DNA from: MGOM01 sp035455265
GTDB lineage: Bacteria; Chloroflexota; Anaerolineae; Anaerolineales; E44-bin32
Length of the DNA: 11,605 nucleotides
NCBI GenBank assembly: GCA_035455265.1
Contig: DATIFK010000101.1
Location: 1-11,605 of the forward strand
Direction: 5' to 3'
Below are positions 5,349-11,580 of the stretch, piece by piece. Below the pieces are notes generated by a model that was given only the letters and a program-made list of their open reading frames with translations, had not been told where the DNA came from and searched no databases. Each line of letters begins with the position of its first letter. Position 1 is the first letter of the stretch. A program made the translations under genes and the position numbers.

Positions 5349-6811
5349 TAGACTCCGAACCAGCTCGGATGCTCCGGGACGCGCAGGCTGTCGAGGGCGA
5401 CGTGCAGGAAGCTGCGGGTCGCGGTGATGGCCGTGAAGAGGCTGACGAGCACGCCCAGTGCCAGCGTCAGAGAGAAGCCCTTGACGATGCTGGCGCCGAA
5501 GGTGCTGCCGAACCAGAAGAGGATGCCGCAGGTGATGAGCGTCGAAAGATTCGAATCGCGAATCGAGGGCCAGGCTCGGGAGAAGCCGAGATCGATCGCC
5601 TGCCGCAAGGTCCTGCCTCCGCGCAGCTCCTCCCGCAGGCGCTCGAAGATCAAGACGTTGGCGTCGACGGCGACCCCGAGCGAAAGCACGAACCCGGCCA
5701 CGCCCGGCAGCGTCAAGGTGATCGGGATGAACTTGAACAGGGCGAAGGTGATGGTGGCGTAGGCGAGCAGGGCGAGGTCCGCGATCACGCCCGGCAGCCG
5801 GTAGTACAGCACCATGAAGGTCATGATGATGAACAGGCCGATGGCGCCCGCCAGCGTGCTCTTGCGCAGCGAGTCCTGACCGAGAGTCGGGCCGACGGTC
5901 TTGCTCTCGACAACCTTGAGCGGGATCGGCAGCGACCCGTAGCGAAGCTGGATGGCGAGGGAATTGGCCTCGTCGGGTGTGAAGTTGCCGGTGATGACGC
6001 CCGAGCCCTGGGTGATGGCGTTCTGGATGACGGGCGCCGAGATGACGATCTTGTCCAGCACGATCGCCAGCGGCTGGCCCACATGGGCGCTGGTGAAATC
6101 GGAGAAGATCTTCGTGCCCTGCTCGGTCAACGTGAACTCCACAACGTATTCGCCCGCCTGATTGCGGGAGGCGATGGCGGTCTTGAGGTCCGATCCGGTC
6201 ATGACCGTGTGGAAGACCGGGGCGGAGGCCGTCGGAGTCGGCGCAGCGGCCTGGGTCGCGGCCGCCGTCCCCGAGGCCGTCTCGGTGGCGGACGATGTGG
6301 GTGTCGAGGGAACGGTGCTGCCGGTCGCGCCGGGCGTCCCGGTCGGATTCGTCGACGACGCCTGGGTGCCGAAATCCGTCTGGATCGTCTGGTTCTCCAG
6401 GCTGATGACCTGGGATCCGCTCATCCCGCTGAAGTCGACGAACTCCAACAGGCCCGTCTGGCGCAGCGTCGCCACCGCCTGGTCCGGATCTTCGATGCCG
6501 GGAAGCTCGACCAGGATGCGCCGGTTGCCGGCGACCTGGACCAGCGGTTCGGTGACTCCCAGGCCGTTGACGCGATTCTCGACGATGTTGCGAGCCGCCT
6601 GCATCTGTTCGTTGGTAACGAGGTTCTCGGCGGGGAGGTCGGCCTCCAGCAGGACGCGCAAGCCGCCCTGCAGGTCGAGGCCTCGAACGACCTTAAGGTC
6701 GCGGTTGAAGCCCGCAACGTGGATCCCCGGGTTGTTCGGCAGGTCCACCCAGATGGCGGCGGCGATCAGGATGAGGATGGGGATGAGCAAGCGGCGGTAG
6801 CGGTCACTCAT
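5348..6811 (-). CDS. secD: Protein translocase subunit SecD
   Basis: The 487-residue protein is the larger partner of SecF. TM1 (about 8-23) is followed by the GLDLQGG motif (44-50), the P1 periplasmic domain, and a C-terminal membrane block starting near 315 with GVAVDANVLIFERLREE (379-395), which contains the conserved membrane Asp383, and the final SLTLALGVLVSLFTAITATR (447-466). Between about 147 and 199 the P1 domain carries an insertion almost wholly of Thr, Ser, Ala, Pro and Gly (STNPTGTPGATG to APTPTASAP), a flexible surface linker-like segment not part of the core fold. A GGAGG (6828-6824, minus strand) lies 12 nt before the ATG, rather far. secF follows 8 nt after the stop. No yajC is adjacent. 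Confidence 0.97.
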   Translation of the reverse strand: MSDRYRRLLIPILILIAAAIWVDLPNNPGIHVAGFNRDLKVVRGLDLQGGLRVLLEADLPAENLVTNEQMQAARNIVENRVNGLGVTEPLVQVAGNRRILVELPGIEDPDQAVATLRQTGLLEFVDFSGMSGSQVISLENQTIQTDFGTQASSTNPTGTPGATGSTVPSTPTSSATETASGTAAATQAAAPTPTASAPVFHTVMTGSDLKTAIASRNQAGEYVVEFTLTEQGTKIFSDFTSAHVGQPLAIVLDKIVISAPVIQNAITQGSGVITGNFTPDEANSLAIQLRYGSLPIPLKVVESKTVGPTLGQDSLRKSTLAGAIGLFIIMTFMVLYYRLPGVIADLALLAYATITFALFKFIPITLTLPGVAGFVLSLGVAVDANVLIFERLREELRGGRTLRQAIDLGFSRAWPSIRDSNLSTLITCGILFWFGSTFGASIVKGFSLTLALGVLVSLFTAITATRSFLHVALDSLRVPEHPSWFGV

Positions 6812-6833
6812 GCGGACAAAGGCCTCCGGCCGT

Positions 6834-6884
6834 CAACAAAAACCAGCCTCTCCACTGGGAGAGCTGGTGTTGCCGAGCATTATA
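6834..6884 (-). promoter_or_regulatory. secD promoter and leader with terminator-like hairpin
   Basis: On the minus strand a consensus -10 TATAAT (6884-6879) is followed by a hairpin made of ACCAGC/GCTGGT (6868-6863 with 6847-6842) and TCTCC/GGAGA (6862-6858 with 6853-6849), with one bulged base and a 4-nt loop. The run TTTTTGTTG (6842-6834) comes straight after. This is an intrinsic terminator shape, located about 25 nt upstream of the secD ATG and only a few nt after the predicted transcription start. It may end the upstream P-loop gene transcript, act as an attenuator of secDF, or both. No good -35 hexamer is seen. Confidence 0.55.
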
Positions 6885-6948
6885 ACGTCCTTTGGATGCA
6901 GCCTTGCCGTTGGCGAAGTGGTCAGGGGTGAGTGGCCCGTGGTGAGGC

Positions 6949-6985
6949 AAGCCGTTTCACTGGCCACCGGCCACCGGCCACAGAC
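6949..6985. repeat. Short copy of the dispersed repeat (GGCCACCGG units)
   Basis: GCAAGCCGTTTCACTGGCCA followed by near-tandem CCGGCCA units resembles the GCAAGAACCGTTTCGAGTGGCC block of 210-232, in the same orientation. It overlaps the 3' end of the minus-strand P-loop gene, whose last residues it encodes. It is flanked by a CCGTGGT/ACCACGG inverted arrangement (6938-6944 and 6985-6991). Confidence 0.5.
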
Positions 6986-7361
6986 CACGGTTCTCCCCAA
7001 GCGCCTGAAGCGTCGCCTCGAGAACCTGCCTCACCGTCAACGCGTCTGAATAGATGTAGAGGTGGCAGTGTTGACGGGCATGAGCCAGCCTGCGCTGCTG
7101 CTCGGCAAACTCCGCTCGAGTCCAGTTGAGCTGCTTGCGGGTGGTGCAGGTTTCGTAGGAGGCGTCGAGGAAGACCAGCACATCAGGGCGGCTGAGGCGC
7201 TGCCACATGTCGGGGACGTAGGAGTGTTCCTGGGCGATCTGCCGGGCGGGGTGGCCCAGCGCCTGCAACCCGCGCGCCAGGGTCGTCTTGCCGGATGCGC
7301 ATGGACCGACGATGGCGATGCCGCCGGTGCGACGCGTGCCCACAAGGGGGCGGGTGTACAA
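6957..7361 (-). CDS. Small P-loop NTPase (nucleotide kinase-like), function unknown
   Basis: The 134-residue protein has a clear Walker A motif GPCASGKTT (19-27, Lys25) after a hydrophobic strand GIAIV, and a Walker B-like strand DVLVFLDAS (60-68). The remainder is helical with Arg-rich stretches (TRKQLNWTRAEFAEQQRRL), as in small nucleoside or shikimate kinase-like folds. It is short for that group and I cannot name a substrate. It begins 11 nt after the phosphatase stop, so the two are likely one transcript. The start is uncertain: TTG at 7361 (used here) has only a weak GGA upstream, and GTG at 7343 would give MGTRRTGG. The last about 10 residues (GLWPVAGGQ) are encoded by a dispersed repeat and may be a recent replacement of the original C-terminus. 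Confidence 0.7.
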   Translation of the reverse strand: MYTRPLVGTRRTGGIAIVGPCASGKTTLARGLQALGHPARQIAQEHSYVPDMWQRLSRPDVLVFLDASYETCTTRKQLNWTRAEFAEQQRRLAHARQHCHLYIYSDALTVRQVLEATLQALGENRGLWPVAGGQ

Positions 7362-7372
7362 TCGATCGTCCG

Positions 7373-8074
7373 CTAGAGTGGCATCCGAACCGACAATCGG
7401 CGGGCTTCGTCTGGCTGGCGCGGGACAATCACGCCGACCAGGATGCTAATGTCGTCGGACGGTCGCCCGTCGTCCAGCGCGACAGCCTGAGCCAGGAGCG
7501 TGTCGGCCCACTGGTTGGGATCCCAGACGTCCTGCTTCGCCAACCTTGTCACGGCCTCGGCGACATCCATCCTCCGGCCGGTACGGTCCCCGGCATTCAG
7601 CAGACCGTCGGTGAAGGCGACCACCGCCAGGCCGGCTTCCAGCGGGAACTCGGTGATCTCGGGGCGGATATCCCGTCGTGTGCCGACGGTGTCGACGGGC
7701 TCCTCGATACGGTGGAGGATGCCCCGGCGGACCACGAACACCGGCGCAGGGTTGTTGCGGGTGATCACCAGGCTTTGGGACTGGAGGTCGAACGACAGAA
7801 TGTTGAGGGTGGCGACAACTTTCCCCGAGCGATGGGTGTAGAGGTAGTCGGAGGCAGCCCGGGCGGCGGCTCCATCTCGGACGCCGTCGGCGAGCAGCGC
7901 CGCCGCCTTTCGCACCACCAGATGGGAAATCGCCTTGGCCGGCTTCCCTGAAAGCTGGCCGTCGGCCAGAATGAACGACAGGCCTCCCGACGGCCGCTCG
8001 ATCATTTCAAGGGAATCGCCGCTGGCGGATGTGGCGTACTTCCCGACTTTGGCGACCGCCACCTGCGCTTCCAT
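7373..8074 (-). CDS. SpoIIE/PP2C-type serine/threonine phosphatase
   Basis: A single-domain PPM-family protein phosphatase; from ATG 8074 it has 233 residues (an ATG at 8083 would add MPN). In the longer numbering the metal-binding motifs are SGD (21-23), LADG (39-42, Asp41), VVAFTDGLLNAG (154-165, Asp159) and SDDISILVG (209-217, Asp210/Asp211), all intact. These correspond to the two-metal centre that removes phosphate from Ser or Thr. No sensor, membrane or switch domain is attached. It is divergent from the HATPase-like/REC/REC gene and probably cotranscribed with the P-loop gene downstream. The start at 8074 is preferred because TAGAAT (8087-8082) lies 7 nt before it, giving a leaderless transcript; this -10 would overlap the ATG at 8083. 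Partner proteins are not identified. Confidence 0.88.
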   Translation of the reverse strand: MEAQVAVAKVGKYATSASGDSLEMIERPSGGLSFILADGQLSGKPAKAISHLVVRKAAALLADGVRDGAAARAASDYLYTHRSGKVVATLNILSFDLQSQSLVITRNNPAPVFVVRRGILHRIEEPVDTVGTRRDIRPEITEFPLEAGLAVVAFTDGLLNAGDRTGRRMDVAEAVTRLAKQDVWDPNQWADTLLAQAVALDDGRPSDDISILVGVIVPRQPDEARRLSVRMPL

Positions 8075-8081
8075 ATTCGGC

Positions 8082-8087
8082 ATTCTA
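8082..8087 (-). promoter_or_regulatory. -10 box of the phosphatase gene (TAGAAT)
   Basis: TAGAAT on the minus strand, 5 of 6 bases of the TATAAT consensus, lies 7 nt before ATG 8074. No ribosome binding site precedes that ATG, so a leaderless message is likely. Confidence 0.5.
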
Positions 8088-8135
8088 CACCGTTCGTGCC
8101 GCTCGCCTGGGCTCGGTGCGGCGCAGACGAACGGA

Positions 8136-8172
8136 GCAGCCTCCCGATCCCTCGGGAGGGCGAGCAGGCTGC
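8136..8172. repeat. Structured inverted repeat in the divergent promoter region
   Basis: CCTCCCGA (8140-8147) and TCGGGAGG (8152-8159) form an 8-bp stem with a 4-nt loop. An overlapping pair, GCAGCCT (8136-8142) and AGGCTGC (8166-8172), offers an alternative pairing. It lies between the two divergent -10 boxes and could be an operator or cruciform. Confidence 0.4.
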
Positions 8173-8206
8173 ACCGGGACGGCGAGACGGGACGCCGGTC
8201 GCGGGT

Positions 8207-8262
8207 CTGTCGAAACTGTAAGCCGACGGCAAGGTCCTGCAGGGCGTCGGGTCGGCTAGAGT
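8207..8262 (+). promoter_or_regulatory. Promoter of the HATPase-like/REC/REC gene
   Basis: TAGAGT (8257-8262) is a -10-like hexamer 6 nt before GTG 8269. Upstream, CTGTCGA-AA-CTGTAAG (8207-8222) is a variant of the direct repeat seen at 1247 and 3057. It has a 9-bp instead of 11-bp period and ends 34 bp before the -10, that is 11 bp further away than in the other two promoters. Confidence 0.4.
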
Positions 8263-8268
8263 CAGGGA

Positions 8269-9663
8269 GTGAACGGGAGTCTGTTCACCCCTGCCCGGCC
8301 TGGCCGTCTCGGCGGGCGTCATCATCCATCCTCAACGAATGCGGTCCTGGAGGCCTACTTGGGAGACGACAACCCGGAAGCCGTTGACCTCCCCCGCGTC
8401 ATCGAGCAGGCCATCGACGACGTCGCCGGCTTGGTGGGCGACCGCCCGGTGTCGGTGGTGGCCGAGTACCCCGCCCACCTGCCGGCGGTCCACAGCGATC
8501 CGGCCGAGATGGCGCGCGTCCTGGCGAGCCTGATCGCCCTGGTCATGCAGCGCAGCGATCACGGCGAGATCGTGGTCCGTGCGCAGCTCGTCTCACCGGA
8601 GTCGGGCGGCGATCTGCCACCGGACGTGCGCGGCGGGCCGTGGGCGATGGTGAGCATTGCCACCCGGGGGAACGGCGTGACGGGCCGGAGCCTGGCCGAG
8701 ATGCTCGACGACGGCGAGAACCTTCCGGTCGAGGGCCTGCACCAGCCCCTGGCTCCAGCCGCCTGTCGCAGGGTGGTCGAACGACGCGGTGGGCGTCTTT
8801 GGGTCGATACGCGCGCGGAGGGGAGCGGCCAGATCCGCTTGATTCTGCCTCTGCGAGCAGCCTCGTCGGTGCCGACGGACGTCACCTCCCTTCGCCGCGC
8901 CCTGGGCGACCACCTGGCACCTACGGCCGGTCAGGCGCAACGTCTGCTGGTGATGGTCGAGGACCCGGGGCTGCAGTCCCTGCTGTCGCAAGATCTCACC
9001 GCGGCCGGCTACGAAGTCGTGACCACCGGGAAGGGTGGCGAAGTGATCGGCCTGGCACGGCAAGAGAGACCTTCCCTGATCCTTCTGGATCTGTTGGCGC
9101 GCGACCCGACCGCGTTCGACATTGCCATGGTCCTCAAGCATGATCGCCGTACGGCCGCCATACCTGTGCTGTTCATGACCTCCGTGGAAGACCCGCAGGC
9201 CGGTGCCCGCATGGGGGCGGTCAACTTCGTAGTCCGGCAGGCCGGTACCGGCGCCCTGGTTACGGCGATCGAGGCCGCGCTGCACTCCGTCAAGCAGCCG
9301 GTGGCGCGGGTCCTGGTCGTCGAACCCAATGACGCCTTGCGCGAGACGATGATCGTCATGATTCAGGCGCACGGCTACCGGGTCGCCGAGGCCTCGGCGC
9401 CGGAGGAAGCCCTCGTGTTGGCAGAACGGGTTCAGCCCGGCCTGGTGCTCGTCAACGCCCGGCTGGCGCAGGAACGCGATCACTGGCTGGTGCGCGGCTT
9501 GCGGCAGCAGTCCGGAGATATGGCGATCTTCGTGTTGGCGGAGGCGTTGAGCCAGGCGGAGGGCGAAGCTGCCGTTCGAAGAGGTGCCTCCGGATACACG
9601 GAAACGGGAAAACTCAACGACCTGCTGAATCGAGTCCGAAGGGGAAAGACCGGCGGATCGTAG
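8269..9663 (+). CDS. Degenerate histidine-kinase-like HATPase with two receiver domains
   Basis: The 464-residue cytoplasmic protein has no membrane segment, no visible sensor domain and no phosphorylatable DHp histidine. Residues about 40-197 look like a histidine-kinase ATPase fold: DPAEMARVLASLIALVMQR aligns with the N-box helix but lacks its Asn, GNGVTG replaces the DxGxG loop, and RRGGRLWVDTRAEGSGQIRLILPL is a good C-terminal match. ATP binding is therefore doubtful. REC1 (about 225-340) keeps Glu231/Asp232, Asp274 and Thr304 but has Arg323 near the conserved Lys position. REC2 (about 346-456) has Asn396 in place of the phospho-Asp and an altered acidic pocket (EPN), so it is a pseudo-receiver. 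It is probably a scaffold or allosteric signalling protein. GTG 8269 follows an in-frame TAG at 8257, so the start is secure unless it lies downstream. The divergent PP2C phosphatase suggests a shared pathway (inference). Confidence 0.8.
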   Translation: MNGSLFTPARPGRLGGRHHPSSTNAVLEAYLGDDNPEAVDLPRVIEQAIDDVAGLVGDRPVSVVAEYPAHLPAVHSDPAEMARVLASLIALVMQRSDHGEIVVRAQLVSPESGGDLPPDVRGGPWAMVSIATRGNGVTGRSLAEMLDDGENLPVEGLHQPLAPAACRRVVERRGGRLWVDTRAEGSGQIRLILPLRAASSVPTDVTSLRRALGDHLAPTAGQAQRLLVMVEDPGLQSLLSQDLTAAGYEVVTTGKGGEVIGLARQERPSLILLDLLARDPTAFDIAMVLKHDRRTAAIPVLFMTSVEDPQAGARMGAVNFVVRQAGTGALVTAIEAALHSVKQPVARVLVVEPNDALRETMIVMIQAHGYRVAEASAPEEALVLAERVQPGLVLVNARLAQERDHWLVRGLRQQSGDMAIFVLAEALSQAEGEAAVRRGASGYTETGKLNDLLNRVRRGKTGGS

Positions 9664-9828
9664 CATCCAGCCGCCAGCTCCCGGCTACCAGACACCAGCC
9701 CAGTCGGTTTCCAGTCCCCAGTTTCCAGTTCCCAGTGTCGAGTCCCCGTTCTTGACTGGCGACTAGGCACTGTCAACTGGAAACGGTTCTTGCAGACGGC
9801 TGAAAGCTGGAGGCTGGGGGCTCCCCGT
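9664..9828. repeat. Dispersed degenerate repeat between convergent genes (minus orientation)
   Basis: This spacer separates the convergent REC/REC and transpeptidase genes. It consists of CCAGC, TTTCCAGT and TTCCCAGT units. The block 9711-9793 is the inverted partner of 210-292, with about 82% identity and no gaps. No gene or clear terminator hairpin was found in it. Confidence 0.75.
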
Positions 9829-10860
9829 TCAGCGAACGATGACGGCCGTGCCGTGACCCAGGGTCAGACGGTCGGCGAGGTCGGCTGCGGGGGTCGTCCA
9901 GCGGTACAGCCAACGCGCATCTTCCGTGCGCATGTTGATGCAGCCGTGGCTGCGCGGCGTGCCGAAGTCGGTGTGCCAGTAGGTGCCGTGGAATCCGACT
10001 CCGGTCTCGTGAAAGAAGGAGACCCACGGCACGCCGGGAAGCTCATAGGCCTCCAAGTCGGGCGTAATGTGGCCGTCTCCCATGTGACGCATCGGGGTCT
10101 TCTTGCTGACGGCAAACACTCCCGACGGGGTGATGGTGGGCACGCCGTTGGGCTTCGGCCGGGGGTCGGGGATCCCGCTTGAGATTCTCGTCTGGAGCAC
10201 GAGGCGTTCCTTTTCGAAAACCAACACTTCCTGACGGGACAGCGACACCTCGATGCGCTTGTCGCGCGCCGGTACCTCCGGCGAGACGGGAGTCAGCTCG
10301 CCGGGGCTCACGAGGCGCAGGTGTTCGGCGCGGACGTAGTAGTGAATGTACAGGACGTCGTCGAGGATGCGGTACCAGAGACGGCCGTCGCTCCCGAGGG
10401 AAACCTCGTCGACCCAATGCGTCGATTCGAAGTACAGACGATACAGAGGATCGGAGGTGGGGTCACCTTCCCGATGGCTGCGGGTGAAAGGGACACTGAC
10501 TTCGAACAGGGCGCCATCGGGGGGGAGCAGGGTCACGGGGGTCTGAGGGCGCCACCGGACAATCTGAAGGTTGCCAGAATGCGCGTAGCCGTCCGCGAGG
10601 CGGTACCACAGCGGATTGTGAGGTGGTCCCTCATCCGCCGTCTCCCGCGCAAGAGGCTCGACCAGGCTGTCGCGGGTCAGTCTCGCCAGCCGTCGCGAGC
10701 GGAAGGATGGCTCACTGTAAAGCCCAATCCACGTGGCCGCCACGCGCGCCAGACTTGAGCCTTCCAACCCGGCCGCCGGAGGCAGAGGCCGAAAGGCGGA
10801 GGCGGCAGCTGCCAGCCCCGCCAGCTTGAGGGCATCCCGCCGCTGGAATCGGCCATTCAT
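9829..10860 (-). CDS. Exported L,D-transpeptidase (YkuD domain)
   Basis: The 343-residue protein is probably a peptidoglycan cross-linking or cell-wall-anchoring enzyme acting outside the membrane. The N-terminus QRRDALKLAG, followed by an Ala-rich hydrophobic stretch (13-22), is a twin-arginine (Tat) type signal. The middle (about 40-195) has SH3-like beta-strand character (WIGLYSEPSFRSRR, RLWYRILDDVLYIHYYVRAEHL), consistent with a wall-binding part. The C-terminal YkuD domain (about 203-342) begins with KRIEVSLSRQEVLVF and contains GFHGTYWHTDFG (289-300) and the catalytic SHGCINM (304-310), with His291, His305 and nucleophile Cys307. All catalytic residues are present. The start is ATG 10860, with TACAAT (10873-10868) 7 nt upstream and no Shine-Dalgarno site, so leaderless. 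It lies 53 nt downstream of the CBS-ACT gene on the same strand. Confidence 0.93.
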   Translation of the reverse strand: MNGRFQRRDALKLAGLAAAASAFRPLPPAAGLEGSSLARVAATWIGLYSEPSFRSRRLARLTRDSLVEPLARETADEGPPHNPLWYRLADGYAHSGNLQIVRWRPQTPVTLLPPDGALFEVSVPFTRSHREGDPTSDPLYRLYFESTHWVDEVSLGSDGRLWYRILDDVLYIHYYVRAEHLRLVSPGELTPVSPEVPARDKRIEVSLSRQEVLVFEKERLVLQTRISSGIPDPRPKPNGVPTITPSGVFAVSKKTPMRHMGDGHITPDLEAYELPGVPWVSFFHETGVGFHGTYWHTDFGTPRSHGCINMRTEDARWLYRWTTPAADLADRLTLGHGTAVIVR

Positions 10861-10867
10861 CGATTCG

Positions 10868-10873
10868 ATTGTA
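10868..10873 (-). promoter_or_regulatory. -10 box of the L,D-transpeptidase gene (TACAAT)
   Basis: TACAAT on the minus strand matches the consensus at 5 of 6 positions and ends 7 nt before ATG 10860. The upstream part is GC-rich with no clear -35. Confidence 0.5.
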
Positions 10874-10913
10874 CCGGCCGCCCGGCGGCTGCGGAAGGGG
10901 ACCGGGGGTACGG

Positions 10914-11567
10914 TCAGGAAGCGCGGGTTGTTCGGAGATCCACGATCCGCTCGACCAGCGGCTCGACCAGCTTGCGCAAGGTCGCCTGATCGATCCCTTC
11001 GACCTTGGTGGTCACCAGCCGGTTCTCGGTGCTCTGACCAAGGAAGACGACCAGAGCCAGGATGTTGCCTCCGGCTTTGGTAATGGCGGTGGTCAGCTTC
11101 GCCAGTTCGCCGGGCCGATCGGGGATCAGTGCCGAAAGACGCACGCCTGCCTCGCGGGCCCCGAGCAGCTCCAGGAACACCTTGAACAGGTCGGTCTCGG
11201 TCACGATCCCGACGACCTCGTTGTCTCGCATCACCGGCAGGCCGCCGATCTTGTTGTCGGCCATGACTCGAGCGGCCTCTTCGATCGGCGTGTCCTCGGT
11301 CACCGTCACGACCTTCCGGGTCATGATGCGCTCGACCGTGATCTTGCTGAGCAGGTAGTGCACCTCCCAGATGCTCAGCGAGGTCGCATCGGACGGCGAG
11401 GCTTCCAGCAGATCCCTCTCCGCCACAATCCCGACCAGGCGTCCCTGTTCGTCGACCACCGGGGCGCGGCGGATGTGATCGGTCCGCATCAATTGCAGAG
11501 CGTCCTGGATCGGCGTTTCGGGGCGGACGGTGATCACCGGCCGCGTCATGCGTTCTCCCACCAACAT
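10914..11567 (-). CDS. CBS-CBS-ACT domain protein (AcuB-like)
   Basis: The 217-residue cytoplasmic regulator has two CBS motifs forming one Bateman module: residues 1-55 (MTRPVITVRPETPIQDALQLM ... LVGIVAERDLL) and about 76-132 (IMTRKVVTVTEDTPIEEAARVM ... VVGIVTETDLF). Each ends in the GIVxExDL strand-helix that normally binds adenine nucleotides. A C-terminal ACT-like domain (about 140-213: VRLSALIPDRPGELAKLTTAITKAGGNILALVVF) is the small-molecule-binding fold found in amino-acid-responsive regulators. The arrangement equals that of AcuB-type proteins, whose partner differs by organism; no acetoin gene is nearby, so I do not give a symbol. The start is fixed by AAGGAG (11580-11575) seven bases before ATG 11567, an ordinary leadered start unlike the transpeptidase downstream. 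Confidence 0.9.
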   Translation of the reverse strand: MLVGERMTRPVITVRPETPIQDALQLMRTDHIRRAPVVDEQGRLVGIVAERDLLEASPSDATSLSIWEVHYLLSKITVERIMTRKVVTVTEDTPIEEAARVMADNKIGGLPVMRDNEVVGIVTETDLFKVFLELLGAREAGVRLSALIPDRPGELAKLTTAITKAGGNILALVVFLGQSTENRLVTTKVEGIDQATLRKLVEPLVERIVDLRTTRAS

Positions 11568-11574
11568 CGCACGA

Positions 11575-11580
11575 CTCCTT
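11575..11580 (-). promoter_or_regulatory. Shine-Dalgarno site of the CBS-ACT gene
   Basis: AAGGAG on the minus strand, 7 nt before ATG 11567, gives strong complementarity to the 16S tail. Confidence 0.75.

Noticed and set aside
3786..5351. 521-codon plus-strand open frame across the cyclase end and opposite secF
   Set aside because: It has no recognisable motif, has long Arg/Gly/Asp/Gln-rich low-complexity stretches, and lies antisense to the well-supported secF; it results from high GC at third positions.
5369..6931. 520-codon plus-strand open frame opposite secD
   Set aside because: Its composition (QG, DG, RR, AQ repeats) is that of an antisense shadow of secD, and it has no ribosome binding site or domain.
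7341..7361. Leaderless start for the P-loop protein at GTG 7343
   Set aside because: The only hexamer upstream (TGTACA) is a poor -10 match at the wrong distance, so this gene was left out of the leaderless set.
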